This document shows, one piece after another, positions 23,745-35,058 of a stretch of DNA of 64,000 nt (position 1 is its first letter; each line of letters opens with the position of its first letter). The position numbers and the translations under genes were made by a program. Under the pieces are notes generated by a model. The model saw only the letters and a list, made by a program, of their open reading frames with translations. It was not told the DNA's origin and made no database searches. This DNA is from Piscicola geometra (Eukaryota > Annelida > Clitellata > Hirudinida > Piscicolidae), in NCBI GenBank assembly GCA_943735955.1, contig OX030960.1, positions 2,425,402 through 2,489,401 on the forward strand. The letters are read 5' to 3'.

Positions 23745-24000
23745 TATAACAAAACACTCTTAAAACAACTCATGAAGAAATACGCCACCTACAATCATCA
23801 AAACCCTTCCATTGCTCACAATACCTCCCGACAACCAAATAACATCCTCCCTCTAATCCCACAATACAATCCCTCCAACAACCTCCTTCATCACATCCAG
23901 GGACAAATAAAAAACTGCCCACTCAACATCGACCGTCAATAGGCCACAGCCTCTTCAATTACTAACCAAACACACATACTCCCATCCACACACCAATGAG
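23745..24000 (+). pseudogene. PLE-B reverse transcriptase tail, second part
   Basis: GYNKTLLKQLMKKYATYNHQ and ILPLIPQYNPSNNLLHHI read like the segment after the RT domain in Penelope-like proteins. No GIY-YIG motif follows before stops. Confidence 0.55.
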
Positions 24001-24059
24001 ACAAACCGAGGCTAATACGGCGCTGATTTTTTTACTTTTATTGTTTTTACCCCCCATCG

Positions 24060-24960
24060 TAAACAATCGTGTTCATCAGCTTTTAGATGTATTGTAACAT
24101 TCATCCCTTAGATACAGTTGCGAGTGAGGCAAGAAATTGCCCGGCCTTGCTTGATTAATCCCTAGATATCAAAGGAAAAACAGGAAAGGATGACACGGCA
24201 GTTTCATTTCTTTACAACCTTTCCAAACTCAGGTGATTATACTTTTGTTATCATAAAAATCAATGTGCAAAGAATGTTTTTTTTTGAAGTTATAGTTATA
24301 CCTGTGGAGGCTCCCTTCTTAACTTCAGAAAAACAACATCATAAAAATTTATGTTCAAGGTAACACAATAACATGAGGTATACAGCTAGAAGGGCGACCC
24401 TGGCGCTTTCAGTTGCAGAGGCCTTTCTCCGTTATGTTGGCAACCGCCTGCACCTCATGTTTCACATGGCAGGCGTTGCTACACGGATTCTATATATATT
24501 ATGATGTTTTTTTGGGATTTTTTATTAAATTATATATTAACGATTATTTTCCGTTTTAGTTATAACCGGAATAATGACGTGACCAAGGCATTGTGGGCGG
24601 GAATCAACGAACCAAGGACAATGGTTCAACTTCAAGCCTGATTGGAAAAATTATCACTCGGCCTTGGATGACACTGGTCTGAGGGAATAATCAAAACCTC
24701 GAATCTTGAGATGGTAAGGATTGAAATAACACAAGCACAATATTTGTTTTCTTGTGAATCAATCTGTAAACTCAAAAATACAGGCACTAGCATTACAGTA
24801 TGCTGTCAAAAGGATATCGGAAATAAAGAACCGCCCTGAAGAGATTTTCACCATGAGACAGGACATTTTCGGATATACATTAGTGGAGGATGATACTTAC
24901 AAGGCTCTTTAACCTACACATGTCAAGATGATATACTGCCAGGGGATAGTAAGCTCCATC
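24060..24960 (+). pseudogene. Family U fragment, copy 2
   Basis: Successive exon-like blocks: GKTGKDDTAVSFLYNLSKLR (about 24172), FLRYVGNRLHLMFHMAGVAT (about 24425), EPRTMVQLQALGKLITRPW in shifted frames (about 24610), and, after a CAG at about 24784, ALALQYAVKRISEIKNRPEE continuing to YTLVEDDTYKAL. These fill the middle of a long protein whose end is seen at 47680-48480. Short introns with GT-AG boundaries are plausible. Several frames are broken. The function is unknown to me. Confidence 0.5.
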
Positions 24961-24984
24961 ACCTCAGATCAACAATCCGTCAAT

Positions 24985-25836
24985 ACTAAGATCATACGCC
25001 GATGCATAACCAATCTGGTGGATAGGCGCAAAAGCGAAAAAAACTTATAATCCCCAGGCCTGACAACCCTGGGGATCAATTTTTCTGCTCAACACCTTCA
25101 ATGCCTCCACCACAACCACTACTCCCGGCCATCCCCCAACCACCTCCACCACCACAACCACCACTACCCCCCCCTGCCGACCCGCACCAAACCCAGCACA
25201 AAATTCTTCCCAAAACCGCCTCCTATTGCCACCCCTAACCAAATGCACTCAGTCCTAAACCTCTCCAGCCACCCACTATCAATAAACACACACTCACTCC
25301 TACAACTGGGTTTCAACTACATTCCCACCAAAAACCTCCAACCTACAAAACATTTCTACAGTCTATACAAATCAACCACCCGCAAAATCTTCCTCTGGTC
25401 TTTCTTCAGACTATCTCCAAACCCAACCACCCCAACAAACAAAAACCCTTTCTGCCTCCCAAGCAATTTCACCCCCTCACCAGCCTTGATCCATCCAGAA
25501 ATCTACGACCTTTCCATAAATATACACAACACCATAAGAAAACACATAATCAACTTCACAAACAAAAAATCACAAAACAATCCCTCCATCTCTCCAAACC
25601 CAACAGCACACCCTTACACCTACACTTTCAGCCCCCCAAACCTTTCCCAAGAACAGGCAACAGAACTCAAGAAGCTCATGGATTCAACGAAAACAAGAGA
25701 TATCATAATCCGTAAAGCAGACAAAGGGGACACCCTGGTGCTATGGAGCCCAGAAAGCTACGACGATGAAGTCACCCGACAGCTGAGCGACACTAAGTTC
25801 TACCGTTCTTCCCAACCTAACAGACAGGCTCTCATA
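24985..25836 (+). pseudogene. PLE-B 5' ORF / RT N-terminus, truncated
   Basis: Starts with IIRRCITNLVDR, runs through a proline-rich stretch and then LQLGFNYIPTKN and NLSQEQATELKKLMDS to DIIIRKADKGDTLVLW and RQLSDTKFYRSS. The last two match the fingers entry of Penelope-like RTs (compare ITVKKADKNDVFV and RQLSNTNFYRTS in PLE-A). It stops at 25836 where PLE-A copy 1 begins, so PLE-A was probably inserted here. Confidence 0.68.
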
Positions 25837-26109
25837 AAGAATAAAAACACTCGTATTCACACAAAGATACAAAAAATATATACATATAAAAGTATAGAGA
25901 ACAGTCAGTGTATGTATAGATATATACATACATACAAAAACTAAACACAAACAGTCGCTAAATAACACAAGAAATCCTCCCGAAAAACCAATAACACCCT
26001 CAATAGAGAAGTGTTATACGGCAGAAGAGGAATTAGAGTTAAACACCCCAATCAGATCCGAGTACATAAGCCGGAAAGCACTACTTGTAGTCTCGAAAGA
26101 GGCTACAAC

Positions 26110-26166
26110 AACACAAACCTCACCCCACCACTAACCCTAACCCAAACGCTAACCCCACACCCACCC
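26110..26166 (+). repeat. Telomere-like CCCTAA tract in PLE-A leader
   Basis: Degenerate CCCTAA/CCCAAA/CCCCTA units directly after the leader, ending at the NHILC-coding segment. The matching tract in copy 2 is at 51236-51293. Confidence 0.7.
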
Positions 26167-26297
26167 CTAACCACATCCTTTGTGACAATACAATCAACCT
26201 TCTTAATGAAATAACTCCGATTTGGAATCTCTCCCGTGCACAAAATCCTAAGTGGCACAATAATCTGTTGGAGATTCTCACAGAAAAAATCACTAGG

Positions 26298-27122
26298 ATG
26301 AATCCAAAAGCAGCAGAAGACACGAACACGGAGACGGACCCGGAAAATCTAAAGGGACAGCTTCTTACCTTAAACAAAAAACTTGAAGAAGCCCTTAAAC
26401 AGATAGAGACTCTCAACAAACCAACAATAGACACGAACAGAAAGACGAACGACACCACGACTAACAATACCACTACTAATAACACACAAGACACAGTAAC
26501 GGATAAACTGTGTAACATCGCCATGGAATTAAACGAGATTAACACATATCTCATAACCTACTCCAACACTGATGTCCACGATCTAACACTGGAACAGATA
26601 GATCAAACCAAAACAGAAAAGACAAACAAACTAAAAGAAATAGATAATGACCTCAAAAACCTGAAAGACATCTCAACCCCAGAAAAAAAGAGAATCTCAA
26701 AACTTAGAGTGAGAATTATGGACCTGAATGAGAAGTATGAGGACGCACATAGCGTACTAATAACCTGGAAAGAAATTGACGACTCACCCACAACATCCCC
26801 GACTAAAGCAGAGAGATCCAACAAAACACCACCTTCACCCCCACCAACAAATGAACCAACCCCCAACCCTAACCCTAACCCTAACCCGGACCCTACCCCC
26901 AACCCTACCCCCAACCCGACCCCTAACCCTACCCCTAACCCTACCCCTAACCCTACCCCTAACCCGACCCCTAACCCTAACCCTAACCCTAACCCCACCC
27001 CTAACCCCACCCCTAACCCCAACCCTAACCCGAACCCGACCCCTAACCCCACCAATAACTCCACCAATAACCACACGGAAACAAGAGGGAGGAAACAAAC
27101 CACCAGCACAGCAAAAAACTAA
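26298..27122 (+). CDS. PLE-A ORF1 with in-frame telomere-like repeats
   Basis: ATG at 26298 (MNPKAAEDTN) is also the first ATG of copy 2. The N-terminal 150 residues are Thr/Asn/Lys-rich with a likely coiled coil (LNKKLEEALKQIETL and KTNKLKEIDNDLKNLKDI). Residues from about 195 on are a run of P-N-P and T-P-N-P units made from CCCTAA and CCCCTA hexamers (about 26863-27060), then a basic tail (GRKQTTSTAKN). The same frame is open upstream to about 26110 and includes NHILCDNTINLLN, so a spliced or non-ATG start is possible. The role is unknown; a nucleic-acid-binding partner of the RT is an inference. The RT frame follows in the -1 position. Confidence 0.6.
   Translation: MNPKAAEDTNTETDPENLKGQLLTLNKKLEEALKQIETLNKPTIDTNRKTNDTTTNNTTTNNTQDTVTDKLCNIAMELNEINTYLITYSNTDVHDLTLEQIDQTKTEKTNKLKEIDNDLKNLKDISTPEKKRISKLRVRIMDLNEKYEDAHSVLITWKEIDDSPTTSPTKAERSNKTPPSPPPTNEPTPNPNPNPNPDPTPNPTPNPTPNPTPNPTPNPTPNPTPNPNPNPNPTPNPTPNPNPNPNPTPNPTNNSTNNHTETRGRKQTTSTAKN
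26863..27060 (+). repeat. Telomere-like hexamer array inside ORF1
   Basis: About 33 hexamers, mostly CCCTAA with CCCCTA, CCCGAC, CCCCAC and CCCGGA variants. Because the unit is six bases, every frame stays periodic. It is orientated C-strand on the coding strand. Confidence 0.85.
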
Positions 27123-27142
27123 AAACAGAGTCTACGAAGCCA

Positions 27143-28588
27143 GCATATATCAACTTATCTAACCACATCCTTTGTGACAATACAATCAACCTTCTCAACA
27201 AAGGGCTAGGCTTCGTAGACTCCAATCCATTCTGCAATTACCATAAAATCAAAACATTTTACAATAAATTAACGAGAGACCTCTCTCTAAAACTATTCTT
27301 CCGAAAAAACAAAAACAAGAGACCAACACAAAACACAAGAACTAACTTCAAACTCCCCTCAAGATTCAACCCAAAGAATGAAGACTTATCAGATTCGGAG
27401 AATAAATTAATTAACAAAATCACACAAACCATCAACCAAGATTTATATAAAAGAAAAAAAGCAAAAAAACTTCACCTAATTCCAATTAATAATAAAAAGA
27501 TTGAAATAACGGAGAAAAATAAAGACAAAACTAATACACTCTTCACCACAAATAATAGAAAGAATATGACGAAAGAAGAGACACAAGCCCTGAAACGACT
27601 CAAAGAAAACATAAGAAACAAAGTAATAACAGTCAAAAAGGCGGACAAAAATGATGTATTCGTTATACAACAATACTCAGATTATGATAGAGAAGCCAGA
27701 AGACAGCTGTCCAACACCAACTTCTACAGGACCTCAACCCCATTCCTCTATCAACAAACAGCAAGAATCATTATTGAAACCCTGAGAAATTACAATCTTA
27801 GTCCCACCCTAAAACAATATCTAATTAACAACCAGAAACCTTTCAAACAAAAAAGATTCTACATTCTCCCTAAGATACACAAAGAGAAAGATAAATGGGA
27901 CGGTGTAATCCCGCCAGGCCGCCCGATTATTACTAATACACAAACTGAAACAACAAATATAACGAAATTCATAAACCACTACCTTGTCCCCCTAATGAAG
28001 ACCCACCCCAGCTATCTCCAAGACAGCTTTGAGCTGATCGGCTTAATAAATCAATTAAACAACAGTAACAAACTCGACAGCACTAATAACAACCTAATTC
28101 TAGCAACAGCAGATGTAACATCACTTTACACCAATATGATAAACAAAAAAACAATAGCAAAAACAATAAAAAGACTGAAAAAATTCCCAGCCCCAAACCG
28201 CCCAGATGACCTAATTATAGATTTATTGAAAATATCCCTTAATAACAATTATTTTAATTATGAAGGTACAATCTACAAACAGACTAACGGCCTTGCAATG
28301 GGCATTGCCATGGCGCCCGCCCTAGCCAACATCTATCTGCATGATATAGATAATATAATACTAAAAACCAACCCAATCCTTTACAAGAGATATATCGACG
28401 ATATATTGATCATATGTACTAAGGAAACACTAGAAGAAATTAAAGCCAGAACCACGAACAGGCTAAGAGAAATCGAGCTAACATACACACAAAGCACCAC
28501 CAGCCTAAAGTTCCTGGACCTGACCCTGACGATCAAAAAGAACAAGATCACAACCAAGACATTCGTGAAAGAAACTAACAACTGCTGA
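27143..28588 (+). pseudogene. PLE-A reverse transcriptase, array unit 1, truncated
   Basis: The frame is open from about 27143 (AYINLSNHILCDNTINLL, then NKGLGFV) through ATG 27566 to TGA 28586-28588. Penelope RT motifs are PKIHK (about 27870), PPGRPI, TADVTSLYTN (motif A, catalytic Asp), GLAMGIAMAPALANIYL (motif B) and YIDDIL (motif C). The last Cys codon and the TGA come from fused family U sequence, so thumb and C-terminus are lost. Differences from the array consensus (unit 6): Lys in FKQKRF, Arg in TIKRLKK, Ser in LLKISL. Only this unit keeps the normal upstream N-terminus. Confidence 0.85.
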
Positions 28589-29948
28589 GATGTTAATGGA
28601 CACTCGCTCTGCTCCAGTCCATAACATCCATGCAGGTATAAACTCCGTGATTCACAACAAATGTTTTCATTACAAACGTATTGATATTAAAACATTAGTG
28701 TTCTATGCCTAATGCTATCTAAATGGAATCCAATCTACTCAGGCAGAAAGAGCTTTGGGTATGGTGGACATTAGAAGAACTCCGTACATCACCATGGGTT
28801 TTATTCAAGGTAAGGCAAGGGCAAAATTAGATGGCACCTTGGAGTGGTTGATAGGAAAAAGTGAAGAACAAAAATCGCTCATCAAGTATGCGATGAAGAC
28901 GACTGCCAAGATGAGAAAGATCAGAAAGATCCTGGAGAGAAGAATCGCAGTTTAAAAGATACAAAATAAAGATAGAAAAAAGAAAGAAAAGACGGTTACG
29001 ATCATCTGATGATCCGTTATTCGTTAAAATGAACAGCAATGAAAGTATTCATCCAAAAAATACTAAATGAAGAGCTCTTGGATGGTGAGCTGATAACCCA
29101 TAACTGGATATTAGAGGATGGTAAACTCAAAAAGTACTTCGGCAGAAAGAAATAAAAATAATTCGACATCAGCTACTGGATACCAGAAGCAGTGGACTTC
29201 GACCTTGCGGCAGCCAGCTTCAGCACAGACATGATTAATAGACATTTTATAGATTTTTGTGCTATTATTTTACTTCGTGGAGGCAATCCTAGCGTATTAG
29301 CACAACTGAAACACTTATTGTTTCTTTCAATGTTTTTCATAATAAAAACAAATAAACCTATTTTTCGAATTAAAATCACTTAATAAAACGTATATGCTAA
29401 TCTTCAAATCTATGAAGTATAGTATAATGCAGTTAAGCCGCATACTCGACACGCTGCAACGTGCCTCACTTTTTCATGAGACCTCTAATGTTTTAATCTT
29501 CGTTTAGTAATATTTAGTTTTTTTATAATTCTTTTTCCGAAAATAGTAATTAAATCTCTGAAAAGTGAAAATAAAAAATCCGTGCAAGTACCAAGTTATA
29601 CCTCTGAATATATAGAAGCTCCTGCATTTCACGCAATAGTCTAAATATAAAAGAATACTATATTTAGATAAATTAGTACATAAATTGCCACTTCCTGAGC
29701 GCACACCTTATCTTTTCAAATTTCTATGCTCATTAATGTTATAAGAAAATATTTTAAAATGTATGCAAAGAATGTTTTAGGAATTTTGTTGTAAAATTAT
29801 TTTTGAAAAGTTTAATACAATACTATAATTATATTATATACAATATTTCTTATAAATTTAGGGAATGAGTATACATGTGTATTTATTATAGTTAATTATT
29901 ATTTCATCGAATTGCATTTATTATTGGAGGCGTTTCATTCGAAACAAT
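28583..29948 (+). pseudogene. Family U 3' exons and tail, array unit 1
   Basis: Begins AEMLMDTRSAPVHNIHAG and a GTATAA donor. The next exon has ERALGMVDIRRTPYITMGFI and GTLEWLIGKSEEQKSL (about 28745-28955, stop TAA). A third block reads KILNEELLDGELITHNWILE and DGKLKKYFGRKK, then DISYWIPEAVDFDLAAASF. After about 29230 it is noncoding and ends at the hairpin GTTTC-ATTC-GAAAC. Carries the 2-base GA deletion (AATAGACATT). Confidence 0.7.
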
Positions 29949-30062
29949 AGAAAAAAAGCAAAAAAACTTCACATAATTCCAATTAATAATAAAAAGATTA
30001 AAATAACGGAGAAAAATAAAGACAAAACTAACACACTCTTCACCACAAATAATAGAAAGAAT

Positions 30063-31085
30063 ATGACGAAAGAAGAGACACAAGCCCTGAAACGACTCAA
30101 AGAAAACATAAGAAACAAAGTAATAACAGTCAAAAAGGCGAACAAAAATGATGTATTCGTTATACAACAATACTCATATTATGATAGAGAAGCCAGAAGA
30201 CAGCTGTCCAACACCAACTTCTACAGGACCTCAACCCCATTCCTCTATCAACAAACAGCAAGAATCATTATTGAAACCTTGAGAAATTACAATCTTAGTC
30301 CCACCCTTAAACAATATCTAATTAACAACCAGAAACCTTTCAAACAAAGAAGATTCTACATTCTCCCTAAGATACACAAAGAGAAAGATAAATGGGACGG
30401 TGTAATCCCGCCAGGCCGCCCGATTATTACTAATACACAAACTGAAACAACAAATATAACGAAATTCATAAACCACTACCTTGTCCCCCTAATGAAGACC
30501 CACCCCAGCTATCTCCAAGACAGCTTTGAGCTGATCGGCTTAATAAATCAATTAAACAACAGTAACAAACTCGACAGCACTAATAACAACCTAATTCTAG
30601 CAACAGCAGATGTAACATCACTTTACACCAATATGATAAACAAAAAAACAATAGCAAAAACAATAGAAATACTGACAAAATTCCCAGCCCCAAACCGCCC
30701 AGATGACCTAATTATAGATTTATTGAAAATAACCCTTAATAACAATTATTTTAATTATGAAGGTACAATCTACAAACAGACTAACGGCCTTGCAATGGGC
30801 ATTGCCATGGCGCCCGCCCTAGCCAACATCTATCTGCATGATATAGATAATATAATACTAAAAACCAACCCAATCCTATACAAGAGATATATCGACGATA
30901 TATTGATCATATGTACTAAGGAAACACTAGAAGAAATTAAAGCCAGAACCACGAACAGGCTAAGAGAAATCGAGCTAACATACACACAAAGCACCACCAG
31001 CCTAAAGTTCCTGGACCTGACCCTGACGATCAAAAAGAACAAGATCACAACCAAGACATTCGTGAAAGAAACTAACAACTGCTGA
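30063..31085 (+). pseudogene. PLE-A RT fragment, array unit 2
   Basis: A 340-codon open frame with the same motifs and the same fused Cys-TGA end as unit 1. Upstream the frame runs only to the unit start. Replacements relative to unit 6: Asn in KKANKND, Tyr in QQYSYYD, Glu and Thr in TIEILTKF. Two silent leucine-codon changes near 30280-30310 were seen by eye. Confidence 0.82.
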
Positions 31086-32447
31086 GATGTTAATGGACAC
31101 TCGCTCTGCTCCAGTCCATAACATCCATGCAGGTATAAACTCCGTGATTCACAACAAATGTTTTCATTACAAACGTATTGATATTAAAACATTAGTGTTC
31201 TATGCCTAATGCTATCTAAATGGAATCCAATCTACTCAGGCAGAAAGAGCTTTGGGTATGGTGGACATTAGAAGAACTCCGTACATCACCATGGGTTTTA
31301 TTCAAGGTAAGGCAAGGGCAAAATTAGATGGCACCTTGGAGTGGTTGATAGGAAAAAGTGAAGAAAAAAAATCGCTCATCAAGTATGCGATGAAGACGAC
31401 TGCCAAGATGAGAAAGATCAGAAAGATCCTGGAGAGAAGAATCGCAGTTTAAAAGATACAAAATAAAGATAGAAAAAAGAAAGAAAAGACGGTTACGATC
31501 ATCTGATGATCCGTTATTCGTTAAAATGAACAGCAATGAAAGTATTTATCCAAAAAATACTAAATGAAGAGCTCTTGGATGGTGAGCTGATAACCCATAA
31601 CTGGATATTAGAGGATGGTAAACTCAAAAAGTACTTCGGCAGAAAGAAATAAAAATAATTCGACATCAGCTACTGGATACCAGAAGCAGTGGACTTCGAC
31701 CTTGCGGCAGCCAGCTTCAGCACAGACATGATTAATAGAGACATTTTATAGATTTTTGTGCTATTATTTTACTTCGTGGAGGCAATCCTAGCGTATTAGC
31801 ACAACTGAAACACTTATTGTTTCTTTCAATGTTTTTCATAATAAAAACAAATAAACCTATTTTTCGAATTAAAATCACTTAATAAAACGTATATGCTAAT
31901 CTTCAAATCTATGAAGTATAGTATAATGCAGTTAAGCCGCATACTCGACACGCTGCAACGTGCCTCACTTTTTCATGAGACCTCTAATGTTTTAATCTTC
32001 GTTTAGTAATATTTAGTTTTTTTATAATTCTTTTTCCGAAAATAGTAATTAAATCTCTGAAAAGTGAAAATAAAAAATCCGTGCAAGTACCAAGTTATAC
32101 CTCTGAATATATAGAAGCTCCTGCATTTCACGCAATAGTCTAAATATAAAAGAATACTATATTTAGATAAATTAGTACATAAATTGCCACTTCCTGAGCG
32201 CACACCTTATCTTTTCAAATTTCTATGCTCATTAATGTTATAAGAAAATATTTTAAAATGTATGCAAAGAATGTTGTAGGAATTTTGTTGTAAAATTATT
32301 TTTGAAAAGTTTAATACAATACTATAATTATATTATATACAATATTTCTTATAAATTTAGGGAATGAGTATACATGTGTATTTATTATAGTTAATTATTA
32401 TTTCATCGAATTGCATTTATTATTGGAGGCGTTTCATTCGAAACAAT
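31080..32447 (+). pseudogene. Family U 3' exons and tail, array unit 2
   Basis: Same blocks as in unit 1. Differs by Lys for Gln in KSEEKKS and keeps the longer AATAGAGACATT. A GTATAA donor and the TAA at the end of the second exon are unchanged. Confidence 0.68.
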
Positions 32448-32561
32448 AGAAAAAAAGCAAAAAAACTTCACATAATTCCAATTAATAATAAAAAGATTAA
32501 AATAACGGAGAAAAATAAAGACAAAACTAACACACTCTTCACCACAAATAATAGAAAGAAT

Positions 32562-33584
32562 ATGACGAAAGAAGAGACACAAGCCCTGAAACGACTCAAA
32601 GAAAACATAAGAAACAAAGTAATAACAGTCAAAAAGGCGGACAAAAATGATGTATTCGTTATACAACAATACTCAGATTATGATAGAGAAGCCACAAGAC
32701 AGCTGTCCAACACCAACTTCTACAGGACCTCAACCCCATTCCTCTATCAACAAACATCAAGAATCATTATTGAAACCCTGAGAAATTACAATCTTAGTCC
32801 CACCCTAAAACAATATCTAATTAACAACCAGAAACCTTTCAAACAAAGAAGATTCTACATTCTCCCTAAGATACACAAAGAGAAAGATAAATGGGACGGT
32901 GTAATCCCGCCAGGCCGCCCGATTATTACTAATACACAAACTGAAACAACAAATATAACGAAATTCATAAACCACTACCTTGTCCCCCTAATGAAGACCC
33001 ACCCCAGCTATCTCCAAGACAGCTTTGAGCTGATCGGCTTAATAAATCAATTAAACAACAGTAACAAACTCGACAGCACTAATAACAACCTAATTCTAGC
33101 AACAGCAGATGTAACATCACTTTACACCAATATGATAAACAAAAAAACAATAGCAAAAACAATAAAAATACTGAAAAAATTCCCAGCCCCAAACCGCCCA
33201 GATGACCTAATTATAGATTTATTGAAAATTACCCTTAATAACAATTATTTTAATTATGAAGGTACAATCTACAAACAGACTAACGGCCTTGCAATGGGCA
33301 TTGCCATGGCGCCCGCCCTAGCCAACATCTATCTGCATGATATAGATAATATAATACTAAAAACCAACCCAATCCTATACAAGAGATATATCGACGATAT
33401 ATTAATCATATGTACTAAGGAAACACTAGAAGAAATTAAAGCCAGAACCACGAACAGGCTAAGAGAAATCGAGCTAACATACACACAAAGCACCACCAGC
33501 CTAAAGTTCCTGGACCTGACCCTGACGATCAAAAAGAACAAGATCACAACCAAGACATTCGTGAAAGAAACTAACAACTGCTGA
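32562..33584 (+). pseudogene. PLE-A RT fragment, array unit 3
   Basis: 340-codon open frame, motifs intact. Replacements relative to unit 6: Thr in REATRQL and Ser in QQTSRII. Silent changes at the LLKIT and DDILI codons. Confidence 0.82.
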
Positions 33585-34944
33585 GATGTTAATGGACACT
33601 CGCTCTGCTCCAGTCCATAACATCCATGCAGGTATAAACTCCGTGATTCACAACAAATTTTTTCATTACAAACGTATTGATATTAAAACATTAGTGTTCT
33701 ATGCCTAATGCTATCTAAATGGAATCCAATCTACTCAGGCAGAAAGAGCTTTGGGTATGGTGGACATTAGAAGAACTCCGTACATCACCATGGGTTTTAT
33801 TCAAGGTAAGGCAAGGGCAAAATTAGATGGAACCTTGGAGTGGTTGATAGGAAAAAGTGAAGAACAAAAATCGCTCATCAAGTATGCGATGAAGACGACT
33901 GCCAAGATGAGAAAGATCAGAAAGATCCTGGAGAGAAGAATCGCAGTTTAAAAGATACAAAATAAAGATAGAAAAAAGAAAGAAAAGACGGTTACGATCA
34001 TCTGATGATCCGTTATTCGTTAAAATGAACAGCAATGAAAGTATTCATCCAAAAAATACTAAATGAAGAGCTCTTGGATGGTGAGCTGATAACCCATAAC
34101 TGGATATTAGAGGATGGTAAACTCAAAAAATACTTCGGCAGAAAGAAATAAAAATAATTCGACATCAGCTACTGGATACCAGAAGCAGTGGACTTCGACC
34201 TTGCGGCAGCCAGCTTCAGCACAGACATGATTAATAGACATTTTATAGATTTTTGTGCTATTATTTTACTTCGTGGAGGCAATCCTAGCGTATTAGCACA
34301 ACTGAAACACTTATTGTTTCTTTCAATGTTTTTCATAATAAAAACAAATAAACCTATTTTTCGAATTAAAATCACTTAATAAAACGTATATGCTAATCTT
34401 CAAATCTATGAAGTATAGTATAATGCAGTTAAGCCGCATACTCGACACGCTGCAACGTGCCTCACTTTTTCATGAGACCTCTAATGTTTTAATCTTCGTT
34501 TAGTAATATTTAGTTTTTTTATAATTCTTTTTCCGAAAATAGTAATTAAATCTCTGAAAAGTGAAAATAAAAAATCCGTGCAAGTACCAAGTTATACCTC
34601 TGAATATATAGAAGCTCCTGCATTTCACGCAATAGTCTAAATATAAAAGAATACTATATTTAGATAAATTAGTACATAAATTGCCACTTCCTGAGCGCAC
34701 ACCTTATCTTTTCAAAATTCTATGCTCATTAATGTTATAAGAAAATATTTTAAAATGTATGCAAAGAATGTTGTAGGAATTTTGTTTTAAAATTATTTTT
34801 GAAAAGTTTAATACAATACTATAATTATATTATATACAATATTTTTTATAAATTTAGGGAATGAGTATACATGTGTATTTATTATAGTTAATTATTATTT
34901 CATCGAATTGCATTTATTATTGGAGGCGTTTCATTCGAAACACT
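33579..34944 (+). pseudogene. Family U 3' exons and tail, array unit 3
   Basis: As in unit 1, with the short AATAGACATT form. The last junction reads CACTAGAAA rather than CAATAGAAA. Confidence 0.68.
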
Positions 34945-35058
34945 AGAAAAAAAGCAAAAAAACTTCACATAATTCCAATTAATAATAAAAAGATTAAAAT
35001 AACGGAGAAAAATAAAGACAAAACTAACACACTCTTCACCACAAATAATAGAAAGAAT

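Larger units (their letters stand above)
25837..28582 (+). mobile_element. Penelope-like element PLE-A, copy 1, 3'-truncated
   Basis: Leader 25837-26160, ORF1 to 27122, RT from about 27143. The same sequence starts at 50951 in copy 2, which fixes the left edge. The right edge is a fusion at 28582 to family U sequence. The last 1131 bases (27452-28582) are the first member of the seven-unit array. RT motifs identify a Penelope-like element (PKIHK, TADVTSLYTN, YIDDIL). Confidence 0.85.

Noticed and set aside
26603..27109. Minus-strand Gly/Val/Leu-repeat protein opposite ORF1
   Set aside because: It is the antisense reading of the CCCTAA hexamer tract.
29005..29025. CTGATGA followed by TTCG in every array unit as a hammerhead core
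   Set aside because: No stem II can form and no GAAA box follows. The sequence lies in the family U coding region and is repeated only because the unit is.
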